Origin: Fasciolopsis buskii
Lineage: Eukaryota; Platyhelminthes; Trematoda; Plagiorchiida; Fasciolidae
Direction: 5' to 3'
DNA: 64,000 nt
Assembly (NCBI GenBank): GCA_008360955.1
Contig: LUCM01004022.1
Coordinates: 485,882-549,881 of the forward strand
Each line of letters begins with the position of its first letter. Position 1 is the stretch's first letter. A program made the position numbers and the translations under genes. This document shows, in pieces, positions 13,501 to 24,845 of the stretch. Below the pieces are notes generated by a model that ran no database searches, had not been told where the DNA came from, and saw nothing but the letters and a program-made list of their open reading frames with translations.

Positions 13501-14599
13501 AGTAGTATTACTGGTGATCACGTTACCAGGTTTGCAATATAATGTTTAAATAAGAATCCCTTGTGTCCAATCGAGGAAAATAACAGAAACCATTTAAATG
13601 AGATAGCATATCTCAGGATTTTTTGTAGCAAAGTCTGTTGGCTAAATTATCCATTCTAATTCACAAGGTAGTCGCTGTCGGAATTTTGCCATCGGCTTTG
13701 AGAGGACTGGACACAGGTGGAGCCCATCTGCCCGGGAAGGCTGCCTCCGAAACAGGGTTAGAAACCAAAAGTCTCAGGGCGATTCTAGTAGGTTCTCGCA
13801 AACCATGCGATAGACGCAGGAGCTTCACAAAACAAGACCATCGCGGAATTCAAGTTTCATCGGTGGACCCTTTATCCAATCTGCGACTTTAGCACAGCGT
13901 AAAATAAAAACCGGTAAAGGTTTACAGTGGAAATTATAATTTTTTCTTGTACTTGAGATCATTTAGGGTCACTCCGGAAAGGATAAGAAAGTCAACTTAA
14001 ATGTTTTCCCCTTTGACGGTGTAACGAGAATTGGCGCTTCGTGGCCAGTTGTGACTCCGGTAACGCTATCAGAATAACAACGTTGCACACTGAGAATCGC
14101 TTGCTGCACAGCCGTTAGCTGAACGAACCAATCTACACTGCAAGTATCAATTAAGAACTGGTACCGGACTCAACCGTCTACAAGGGATGCACATCTAATG
14201 CATTTTTGGGCAGTCGCTTATGGATAGAAACAAGTAGTGAGAGGACCTAAGGCTGTGACTTGACTTCGAACGGTGTCTCATACTGGTCTAACAGATCGGT
14301 CGAATATGACCAACATCATCACACTTGAAACACACGGCATTCCATAAGTGATACTGGGAGGAAGGATCAAAGTTTACACAAGAGTTACACTTTTCCAATC
14401 AAGCTTTTGTCAAAAATTCGTCAGTTTTATCAACTGGCAGTTCTGAACGAAAATTATTCGCCGGTCTAAATGGGCAGGAACTAGGAGGCTGATACTTGGA
14501 ATGTGTTAGTAGTCGTGTGCTTTCTTGAAATAATTCATTATGTAAAATCAACCTTCAAATCGCCGTAACGAAACGATAGAACCACTGTTTAGCTGTCTC
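10556..14599. other. No gene recognised
   Basis: A hydrophobic minus-strand frame at 12377-12150 and a GC-richer plus-strand block at 13660-13890 stand out slightly. Neither has family or splice support. Confidence 0.5.
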
Positions 14600-14760
14600 A
14601 TCCTTGTTAAGAGCTCTTGGCAGTGCATATCCACAGCATCCGAACTGGAACGCGAACCCGATTTTGAGACGAACGCTTCAACCATTACGCTACCGGGCAG
14701 GCCCCCAACGATTTGTCCTACTTCATCACATGTTACACCTATCTGTCCCTGATTTGCAAG
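14600..14760 (-). repeat. SINE family B copy, 3' truncated
   Basis: The minus strand reads GGTAGCGTAATGGTTGAAGC (A-box region), CGGGTTCGCGTTCCAGTTCG (B-box) and GATATGCACTG. The open plus-strand frame over this stretch is a by-product of the repeat. Confidence 0.6.
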
Positions 14761-15815
14761 GCCACGGGCCGCTACCGCACGCCAATCGACCTCTACTGAT
14801 AGACGAACTTCTCTGTAGGTAGTCTAAGTACGATGAATGCTTCGGAAATGACCTACATGGGATGACTACTTGGCAAGTATTAGTAGTGGGAAGTAGTGTT
14901 TTCATAAAAGGATGCTTGAAATCCAAGGAGTTGTGATCGCTTAACAATATCTGTAAAGTGAGCTTAAACCGTTCATCTTTTTGGCATCGCTCACACATTT
15001 CGCGTTTCTGCCAAGACCAGAAACTGGACGCGGCTACTGACTAAGATGATGCTAATTAATCCCACAAAAAAGCGGTCTCGAACTTGAATCTCCACCTGAC
15101 CATCAAAAATGAAACATGCTACTTCGGTCCGAAGTTCCGAAGGGGAAACACGAATTTGCTGCAAATCTCATTGCACCTGATAGAATTTGGTCCCTGCTAC
15201 AACTGTAGAGCTGACTCGCTAAATATAGTTGACCAAGTGCACTTCAGAGCCTTTATTTCGCGGGAACCTGCGGAAATGAGACGCTTATCATCAACTAGTA
15301 CGTTAGTCTTCTCAGGACGCTCATGAAAAACAGTTGTCTTCCCTTCGTTGGAAGTCGTTCCGCAAGCGGTGCATTGTCTTTTGAACTTTAGGAAATAATC
15401 TTCATTTCAGCTAACAACATCAACGAAGTGGAAGAAGTCCAAAGTACTTGATTGCGTGCTTCGAAAAATTGCATATACGACAACTGTCAAATTGAATCAC
15501 AGTTTCCTGAATTACACCAATGAATTAATAGAAATGGCCACGTACTCGAGGAATGGAATTAGAACATCTCAAGTCAGACTGAAAATTCGATCCGTCTTCT
15601 GAATCTATCTGTTCAGACTCAGTTCTCTATTCATGACCACTTCTATCCGTTTGATGGTATAATCAAGAAAATTACAATAAAATCTGCTGGTATCCTCCAT
15701 TTTGTGACAGACCACGGTTTTGTATTTGGTGGAAATCGCGAGCTGTTCACAGAGGTACAGGTCGCCTTGTTTGCAGTCGGAAATGACCAGTCGAGGAGAC
15801 TAAGTCACAAAATTA
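14761..15815. other. No gene recognised
   Basis: Unclassified DNA between a SINE B copy and a SINE A copy; nothing further seen. Confidence 0.5.
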
Positions 15816-15985
15816 GCGGCGGTGGCCGAACGGAAAAGGTTGTGGCGTTTGGACATGAAGGACGCGGGTTCGAATCCCCCCACCGCCGGTCAACTTCCCC
15901 ACTTGGCAGCCCTCTATTGGCCTCGATCACCTTCCTGAAAATTGATGTACACTGTTGTTCCACCAATAAAGGAAGTAAAAGATGA
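15816..15985 (+). repeat. SINE family A copy (best preserved)
   Basis: The A-box GTGGCCGAACGG and B-box GGGTTCGAATCC are both good matches to RNA polymerase III promoter elements. The body continues CACCGCCGGTCAACTTCCCC and ends AATAAAGGAAGTAAAAGATG. This copy defines the family in this window. Confidence 0.8.
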
Positions 15986-17780
15986 ATGATAAAAGATATT
16001 AATCTTTCAAGATCAGTAATGGGAAACTGCATCTATTGGTCCAAAAGCGCACACTACTATCGACAACAGTCAGTCAGCGAGTCTGTGCAATGGTTATACT
16101 AAAAACCCCGGTAACTAATTTAATGCTAACAAGTTTCAGCGACCCTTATCGGCAGCCGTGGTCCGCGACCAATGCAGTCATCCAGTCCCTATGGGTATAG
16201 TGCTCTAGTGATCAAGACCGGTTCCTGAACATTTACTGACAGCTCTAGACTATAATTTACTTTTGAAATGAGCTTTAAGATGATGCTATTGAGGGACCGA
16301 ACAACGGAAATCTATCAGTTAAACCGGCAAAACCGTGTTTACCTTTACTCGAGCGAGAAACTGGATGAGACACATCCGTACTACTGTCTATCGGAGTAGA
16401 ACTTTGGCCCGATTGAGGAATGGGATCAGATGTGTGAATTGCCTTCAAACAGTCGGTACTGAAAAACAGTCGACAAGTAAATGGCGGTAAATCTTCTAAT
16501 ACATTCCTTAAATTATTTCAGAAGCGAGTAAAGACTGTATAAAAGTATTCGGAATTGAGTACGGTCATGCACATGTCCTCGCAAATTGTAGAGCGAAGCA
16601 CAGATAATCAATGAGCTTTAGAGTATGCACGCACAAATGGACCGATATAGCATGAATCACGTTTTCCACCCATGCAGACGAGATCTCAATAAGCCAGTTG
16701 AATGACATTTCCGAAGAGTTTTGGTACGATTAAAAATAATACTGAAATAATCCCGAACCAATGTACGGTATGCTATAGAGATGTTCGAACCGTACACCAC
16801 TCAGGGCATGTTTGAGAACGACCAAACTATTTCATTCACTTGAGAGCATTTCGATTGCAGTGAGGCTTGAACTGATGAAAATAGTTTTGGTTGATCCTGC
16901 CGGGGATAGGTGGCTTTTTTCACAGACGACGCATAGTCAAGAAAAATTTCCTATAAAACTCATTACTTATGAGCACCATAAACATGCAGAAGAAATAAAC
17001 AAAATGGTTGTTTCGTCTTGACCCGAGAACTTTGGGATTTTACTTCACCCGATGCTAACGGGCTTGCAAAGCTATACTCCCGCATTATTTGTGCCCAAAC
17101 AAAAGAACATAAACTAGAATAATCTGAGTTAGCTTTGTATTCTTAAAAAAAATTTTTGGTTCTCTACTTCACCAATAAACCAGGGCACAGACAGCGTGGA
17201 TTCAGTCTGATGCTGTGGATTTTATCACAACCAAATAGTGTTTAGCCATTCGCTGACCGATTGTTGTGTTCTCACTACAAGCTCAGGAAATGCCTCTACT
17301 GACGGTTTTGTTGTTCCCTAATTGAGCACGTCACGAACAGGGACAAAGCCACAGCCGACTGATCTTATCATCCTACCTACCTACCTTAATCCACTCCTCA
17401 TCCTTTTGTAGCGGTCCCCATCTGGCAAGAAAATGTGCACGAAATCAGCTTGTTACAGGCTAGCGAAGAACAAAGCTTGCTACTGGTCACGGTGATCAAT
17501 TGAAATCGGATCTATCCGACGGGAAGCGTCATCGCGTCCCACCAAATGTGTGTGTGACATCCGAACCCAGGGTTGTATGGGCAGAGACAAGCACGATGTA
17601 TGACTAAGCCGACCTTAAGCAAGAACAGTCGGTGACCACGTCAAATGATGAACAAAAATGTGGTTAACATGACGCTAATTTGTTGTGATCATCATTTAAT
17701 ACTTTGTTATAGAAATCGGAGAAAGAGACTAAATGTGGTCTGATCGACATCCTCAAAAACTTAATTATCGCTCTTTCAAG
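15986..17780. other. No gene recognised
   Basis: Contains a 14-base chance match to the start of eukaryotic 18S rRNA at about 16889. An acceptor-like ttgttatag at 17712 may belong to the gene whose last exon is at 17781-18064. Confidence 0.5.
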
Positions 17781-18064
17781 TACTGAAAAGATTAGTGAGT
17801 CTCGATCTATATAAAACACCAACACTGTACAACATTGTTATCGTTATCGTTGTGCGAATACTGATCGCTTTTTGGGTTTTGTTCCGTCGCTTCTCCACCG
17901 TGTTCCATTTCATAAACGTCCTCTATATAATCGGTTATCTGTGGAGATTAATTTTCCTGCAGCTACATTGGCTGCTTAAAGCTGCATCGCGTGGACTGAG
18001 TAGAGAATTCGTGTGGTGGATTCGTCAGTTGCCTAATATATCGGACACCACTGCTCCGGGATAA
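17781..18064 (+). CDS. Candidate terminal exon of a hydrophobic Trp/Arg-rich protein
   Basis: The frame is open from 17765; an acceptor-like site (cgctctttcaag) precedes 17781 and another (gattag) precedes 17795. There is no ATG near the start, so an internal exon start is more likely than a translation start. It encodes about 95 residues with two or three hydrophobic stretches, including NIVIVIVVRILIAFWVLF and FINVLYIIGYLWRLIFLQL, then SREFVWWIRQLP and a short polar end before TAA. Third positions are C/G-rich compared with flanking DNA. A poly(A) signal about 400 nt downstream fits a last exon. I do not recognise the family. Confidence 0.4.
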
Positions 18065-18459
18065 GTGCAAATGTGCAGATCTGCAAGTTTCGGTACAAAT
18101 GGGTGTCTGTATGCTGTCATCTTGATTCTCAGTCTATAATTGGCACAACTTATTGGTCACGGTTATTGAGTTTCAACTCGGGTTCTTCTCTTCCGAGGTG
18201 CACTGGCCCCGTCTGTACTATAGCAGCCGCGATAGAATGTTTGGGCCGGCCAACGCAAACACGTGGGAACGTGGAAACATGGACAAACGACAATAGATTG
18301 ATTGTAGCAAATTAATACGGAATAGACAAATCAATGGAGGAATAATATATGCACGTGTCCTGTGGTAACGGTAAAAGGGCATAAAAACAGCAGTTGAACA
18401 TTTAAACAACATTGCAAATGAACGGACAATTTGATTATGATAATAGTACTAATGAATTA

Positions 18460-18490
18460 ATAATAAATAAAGTTTGTTTGGCATTGTGAA
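18460..18490 (+). promoter_or_regulatory. Candidate poly(A) signal with GT-rich downstream element
   Basis: An AATAATAAATAAAG cluster is followed at once by a T/G-rich run (gtttgtttggcattgtg). This is the arrangement of a cleavage and polyadenylation site, in the right strand and distance for the exon ending at 18064. Confidence 0.4.
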
Positions 18491-19552
18491 TTTGGTTGTA
18501 ACTGTACGACCTTCAATCTTGGATTATTCGATAAACTAACACAAGCCTGGCCTGAAAGGTAGTCTTCCGGGTAATTGAATGCATAATGGCTGAGGAACGA
18601 TTGTTGCCGATGGGATTCTAATTTTGTCGATAATTACCACCCTTCCCTTCTATCCTCTAAACCCTAGAAGAAAATACTAACTTGACCAAATTTGTGGCAC
18701 CAAAATAAGCAGTGTATTTAATCCTGTAGATTTTGAGCTTTTCACTCGGATGGACTGAAGCAGTTGTTCTAAAATCTGTCAATCGGAAAAGTACTGGTAA
18801 GTTTGGGGTAAAAATGTATCGTAAAACAAGCTCCAATATCGGTTGATTATGTCGTTCGAACGTTGGCTTCCTTGGATATGTGTTTAAAACGGGTATTGCT
18901 TTTTCATCGAGATGACCTATGTGGCTGGTTGGTTGCATAACGTTACCCTAATTTAGCATTTGCAAGCAGCCGCATGCCGTTGGCTAGACCCACCGGGCTT
19001 CGACTAGAGAATTCTTTTTCCGTTTATTTACAATAGAGATTAGGATTTTTGATATCCCGTCGCGCAGTGGCCCTGATTCCCATGCGTGTTGCAGGACTAT
19101 ATGGCAGATTTAGGTATCTCATTCGGACACGGAAGTTGCAAAACTGGGTGTATAAACATGGTAAAATGAGATTATAAAAGTGACAATCGCACTGGGTGAG
19201 TAGCGCTAAATGGATTGACCAAATTCCAACAGCAACAGGATGTGGTTAGTTTCGAATGTTGATTTCACCCGAGTTAACTCCGCACGGCCCACCCCGTGTC
19301 TGTCGACCGCGTTGGTGGTGATTTAGTTTATGCTTTTTATTGCACACTTGGACCGTAAGTGATGCACAAGGAGCATGTCTCCACGGCTATAACAACTTAC
19401 TTGACGCCGGGACAAGGCCGATCAGAAATGTCTTGGCTGCAGGCGGAGGCTCGCCCTTGCACACTGGTGGGTTAAAGTTTGCGATGATTACTAATTGGAA
19501 TCGCTCGGGAGCATAGTTTTGCCAGTGCGGACATCTTCGGATGATCCCTGAA
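18491..19552. other. No gene recognised
   Basis: A minus-strand frame at 18938-18657 (93 codons) is open but AT-rich in third positions and has no recognised similarity. Confidence 0.5.
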
Positions 19553-19725
19553 TGGCCGGCGATGGCCATTTGGATAAGGTCTTAGCGTTTGGACGTGAAG
19601 ATTGCGGGTTCGAATCCTCCCACCGCCGGTGAACGTTCCTACTTGGCATCCCTCTGCTGGCGGCGGCCCGCTTCCTGAAAAAATGATATACATTGTGAAT
19701 TCTTTAATAAAAAAGTAAAAGACTA
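19553..19725 (+). repeat. SINE family A copy
   Basis: The head (GCGATGGCCATTTGGATAAG), B-box (GGGTTCGAATCC), body (CACCGCCGGTGAACG) and tail (AAAAAAGTAAAAGACTAAG) all match the family. Confidence 0.78.
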
Positions 19726-20685
19726 AGAAACAGGAAAGAACAGGAACTGACCTTGAAACACAGATTGATGCGGAGCCCGCTAAGGCCTTCAGAGATCATT
19801 TGTGGCGACGACGCAAGCAGCTGTGAACTGCTTTCCACTATCAAAGTATCTCAGCTCTCGCCGAGGAAGTGAGGAGTATTTCATCCACCTAATCGTCACC
19901 AGTTAGCCCCTATAGTCCTACCAGGAACCGTCAGTTTGGTGCTGTATTGGACTGCACTAACTTCTGTGACCATGTTTCCATTGACTCTAACACGCATCTT
20001 CACATGCTTAATCAGATAGACATTCTGCCACATACAAACAGCGGCTGTCTCATCCTCTCCCATCATGTGAACTTTTATACGCTAAGTTGCTTCTCAGTTT
20101 TCTGCTAACCATTTGAATGGTATTTTGAGTGTTAGATGGATTCGGGTGCTTGATCGTGCACATGACATCCGAATGAACGGAGTGGTATTCTAAACCGAAT
20201 ATCAGCAAATTACTGATCAATTACATCCGGCTTCTTGCGATTTCTGACTACCACGTCTTTGAACGCCGTGCACACTTTTACTAAGTAACAAGCAGTTTAC
20301 AATTTGTTTCTTTGTAGTTAGACTTGATTTCGTCAGTAGACTGGTGTACAGTCTGGTGAGATCGGAACACAGTCAGTACACGATTGAGTTCAGGGCTGGT
20401 TGGACAAAATTAAAGGCCACAAGACTAACAAATAGAGTCCGTAGTCAATTTGAATGTCGAATATTTTCCAGGACGTTGTTACCCAAGTTCCAAAACTAAC
20501 ACGAAACCATCGACCAGATCGTTAGCGATCCATTACTGAATAACAGATGTTTAAGGGTAGAAATAAAAAACAAACCAAATATTAGCATGGTTACTGGTTG
20601 AGATAATTGAAAACTGAAAGATACGAACAATTTACCTTAGATAAGGCATTGTTTACTATAGGTTCTAGTCAAGTTGAATTGCTGA

Positions 20686-20739
<54 letters not shown>

Positions 20740-21989
20740 GCGTATACAGACCACTTTAGCCGGTGGCCCACTGAGGGCCATTTACCAAAGGATATAAAGA
20801 AGGATTTATTACGGTCTGAATTACGTGGGTAGTCTAACCAGCGCGTCGGAGAAGCATTATCGCATTTCCTAAGAAAGCCTGACTAGTTGTGTAAATTCTT
20901 TGTAGTTCTGTTTGTTTCGTGAATTTCGTGCTTCACTTCACGTATTATGGCCCAATATGTGAACCTGAATGCAGTGGTTTTAAGCTCCAACTTCGATGCA
21001 TTTTGAACAAATCACCTGGAATATTCAAGTGACTTGATGAAGCAAATAAGGTTAAAGTGAGATTTTTTCATCATTAGAGGTTCACCTTAGATCTGTAGTG
21101 CCCGAAGTATTAGAACAAACAGTTAGAATACACTAAAAGATACTTTTACACAAGCCATCTCACGTGCCAGGTGTACTAACCTTGTCTCAAACAAGAAAAA
21201 TCCGTGTTGGCGTTCAGTTGCCCCACATATGCGCAAGTTTTTGTCTACACTAATATCTTGAATCAGTCTTCTGTAAGAAATTCGGCAAAATGCAGAAAAG
21301 GCGACAGCTTGCTAACGGTTATCTTCTGATTCGATCCTGTTAGCACTTTGCACCCACCTAGATGATACATCTTCATCACAAGGGGTTGTTAATTTTTTAA
21401 TTGGAAGAAAAATGGAAGCGAACATCCAAACTTCAGCACAATATGCCAATTTTCAAACTTTGAAATACAATGAGCATTTGAGGCACAGTAAGGTCAACAA
21501 ATAGACTGCCATTTCAAAGCTTCTTAGCTACAGATGGACTGAAATAAAAACGAACGAATGGTGCATCTATTTATCCCGTCACAATATTCCCCCAGGAGCA
21601 GCGACAGGATACTGCTTGCTTCATTACACAGAAAAAAAATGTATCCGGCTGTTTTACGGATTATCATCTATCAAACTGTGAGAGCAAACTCACTAATCGA
21701 TGGCTGGAATGTGCCAATGTGACATAAACGGAGCTAGCACACATCCGAAAGAATTTGCAACCAATCTGGTCTAAAATGTGGAAAATGGAAATGAAAACTT
21801 ATGACCAACAGCCGATTAGTATAATCCACAACGTGCAACGATTGCACGCGTAAAATCACGATGGCAACACACAAACAGCCCGTTATCGTAATTTGTTTTA
21901 TGCATCGGTAAAATGAAGCTCGAAGAGGTCGTGTGTCTGACCTAAAATACCCGAAATCAGGAAAACCAGCGGGTACTGAAACCCCTTAC
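19726..21989. other. No confirmed gene; possible weak exon
   Basis: Holds the long TA tract. On the minus strand at about 21284-21185, an open segment (RLIQDISVDKN...FFLFET) lies between an acceptor-like ttcttacag and a donor-like gttagt. Its phase does not fit the exon at 22169-21990 directly, so I leave it unassigned. Confidence 0.4.
20688..20738. repeat. TA microsatellite
   Basis: About 25 uninterrupted TA units, the longest such tract in the window. Shorter TA tracts occur at about 1010-1035, 31996-32018, 39954-39987 and 54836-54862. Confidence 0.95.
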
Positions 21990-22169
21990 CTGTATCATCC
22001 AATGTCGATACGACCTCAGTCCAACCATCACGAACGCCTACAAGATACGCGCTACGCAACTTCACATTGTTCTCGGTGTGCTGTGCTTTCTCCAGTATGT
22101 ACATGACAGTCAGAAATGCAAAAATGCCTGTTCCGTAGAAATATAATGCGTAGAATGTAAAGCATATAT
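21990..22169 (-). CDS. Candidate exon of a multi-pass membrane protein, ABCB-like TM2 and intracellular loop
   Basis: This is a 180-nt exon between a good acceptor (a pyrimidine-rich run ending attcag) and a consensus donor (ACAG|gtaagg), phase 1 on both sides. It encodes a hydrophobic helix FYALYFYGTGIFAFLTVMYIL followed by a polar loop with KLRSAYLVGVRDGW and LDDTG. ABCB transporters have a similar TM2 plus loop ending RxAYLRxVLRQD...DTG. The clean frame and splice signals support a real exon; the family call is an inference. The next exon should begin in phase 1 to the left of 21990. Confidence 0.45.
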
Positions 22170-24679
22170 CTGAATTTATTTAGGAACAAAAAGCGATAGG
22201 CAACAAGTGAGCACAATGTGACAGCACTCGATTGTAGCACTAAGTCTCGAGCGCTTCCAGTCCATGGCTTCCATCGATGCGTGAGTTCAAGAACAGCTAT
22301 CATATTCTGTCTTTCAAAAAGCCCATATATTTTCAGGGTACTTAGAGTTACGATGCGGCCTAAAGGATAATGGGGCATGTGCCTCTCGCCGTTGGTGCGT
22401 GAATACGTAAAGACAGTTCGACCTATTAGATATGTGAATTGCCTGGGTCCGACGAGAGGTCAGATATCTAATCAAATCAATGAAACCTCAAAGATGAAGA
22501 CGTAAAAACACTACAACCAAGGAATGACTCCAACAGTAAGCAAGAATTTGTCTTTATAATACTTTTTTCTTGTGAATGGCGAAAGCGAATAACGGTGGAT
22601 TCACCATAAAAATCGATAGACTGTTATCGCAATAGTAGTACAGGTTTCGACATCGGCTCACGGTATGTGCCTATCGTTTCATTTGACGACATCAGTCTGC
22701 CTCTAATAGCCCCGGCCAGCAGTGGAATAAAGTCGGCTTTGGACAACATCTACCCAAAAACAGACGCATCACACGTGAATTTTATGCCTCGGTGACGTGA
22801 CTATCATAAATTTGGCGAGTAGATTTCACTTCATAGAAGCTCTGCGTGTTCATTCTAACCTAGATCGTGACTCCGGAATAATGGAAAAAACCAGCAGAAT
22901 TGACTTGTGATTTTTCCGACAGAAAAGTAGCCGGTTTTTCAGATCTTTTTACCGGCAGATGTTTCTATTTAGGCATCCATTTGTGGTCCTCGGTTATCAC
23001 TGCAATTCAGATGGAGAAGTTACAACGCCAGAGTTTGGGAAAAGGGAAATCAGTCAACAGTTTGGGAAATCTGAAAAGCTTAATTCGGGCTTTGTCTGAT
23101 ACCCGTATTAAGAAAGTGCGTTACAAACTACTCCTGACCGATCTCAGCTCGTCATATTCTATGCATGTATGGTGAACATAGAAGTTCACTTCGCTGTCAT
23201 CAGGTCAAATTTAGATCCGGTCGGATACCTTAGACTTCATGTCCCGACATACGCGAAATCCATTTTACCATAGATAGTATGAACCCCTCCGAGGCTTTCG
23301 ACTTGTGACTGATTTGTCTGAATATTGGATAATTTTTACTTTCCATGACCAACTCCGATGATTCCTATTTGGGTGTGACAAGTTTTTGTTTCTTTTCCCG
23401 AGGCGGAAATTCAATTCCCGGGAAACTGATGAACAATTAGTGAGCAGGATGAAAAAACCCGTTGTTTATTAATACAGTTGTCTAGCCAGCTACCGCAAGC
23501 AAATTCGTAATGATTTTCACAGTAGAAACAATAGCATTAGTGGCATTAGAATTCAAACTTAATGCAAAAGTGCTTGTTTGTTCGTAAACAACGGAAGTTC
23601 CGGCATTTTACCCTGAAGAGTTAACTGCATATGCATCAAAGATGTCAAATGGATGTGTTCATATTCCAGTGTGCGTTTTTTCACTATCTTCCGCTCTAGG
23701 AGTTGTACTCTATTGAGTTGAGCACTACGATTAATCCGAGTTCACGGGATTGTGTTTCATCCAATTGATCGTATTTTACACTTTCTTTCCAATGTGTAAA
23801 ATGTCTGCTCTAAAGCAACACCTCGAAATATCACTACAGTAGCCCTAGTAGCGATGGTCGCGGGACCCGTTGAAATTTCCAATCAATCAGGGATTCACAG
23901 TTTGAACCATTCTCTCAGAGACGGGTATATTTGGAATGCATGGCCGATGTACACCAATCGAAGTGACTGAGCATTCAACCATATTTTGTTTTACCGGCTT
24001 AGACCAAAATGGTAACGCCTTAAGACGGATAATGATAGGACAACAAATTTGTCGGCAACGTTTCAAGACTTCCACTTCGTACACTGTTCGTGTCAAACGA
24101 AACGGCGGGCGGTCATCTAGGCTTCACATATTGACTAACGAGAACGGATAGTCTTTTTATTCCCTGTAGATTTCAGAAATTTTGATTTCGGCGCTTGCTA
24201 TTAGTGAAAAAAACATTGTGGCATATTTTATGTTTACTATGAATGCAATGGAAAAATTTTATGCGAAAGAATCGTTGCATGACCATTACATGTAGGTGCC
24301 TGATTTGGCATGTAACCATTGACAATTTGATTCGGTGTTAATTTTGCATTTAAACAGAACATACATACTTTCTCAACATCACCTGATTCCGTTGCTTATC
24401 GACTGTATACTTGGTTAGTCATTTGCGACCAAATGGATCCGAACTGTTGGGGTACGAATAGGTGTCAGATCTGATCTACAACATTACATTGTCACAAAAC
24501 GCCCATCCATCGACCACCGTTATAATGTAACATTTATCTAGATGATTGGATTTTATTGCTTTCCCTTTTCGTTACAGAAGAAGGCGAGCAAGACCGAATA
24601 TTGTCAGGCCAATTTCAGAACAAGAAGGGACGAGCTAAACATGGACGCGCACGACTTTCGGTGACGGTCAAGCGATCAA
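22170..24679. other. Probable intron of the candidate membrane-protein gene
   Basis: If the exons at 30895-30706 and 22169-21990 belong together, this is intron. Open frames at 22900-23175 and 23936-24151 (plus) have no recognised similarity. Confidence 0.4.
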
Positions 24680-24845
24680 CATTGTGTCATGTCAATCGGA
24701 AATTTGTGTTCGAATCCTCTTAACGTCGGTCCACTTCTACACTTGGCAGCCCTTTGCTGGGGGCAACCGCCTTCCTGCAAATAATGTCCAGTGTCACTTC
24801 AATAGTAGGAGAGGGGATGAAAAAAATGAAAAGGTGAAAGAAAAA
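24680..24845 (+). repeat. SINE family A copy, head degraded
   Basis: Only the B-box half of the head remains (GTGTTCGAATCC). The body follows (CACTTGGCAGCCCTTTGCTG, CCGCCTTCCTG) with an eroded tail. Confidence 0.6.

Noticed and set aside
15816..15895. A possible functional tRNA gene.
   Set aside because: The A- and B-boxes are present but there is no closed cloverleaf, and the same head recurs with a common tail in other copies, so it is a SINE.
16889..16902. A match to the conserved start of eukaryotic 18S rRNA (ggttgatcctgccg).
   Set aside because: Only about 14 bases agree and the following sequence is unrelated, so it is a chance match and not an rRNA gene.
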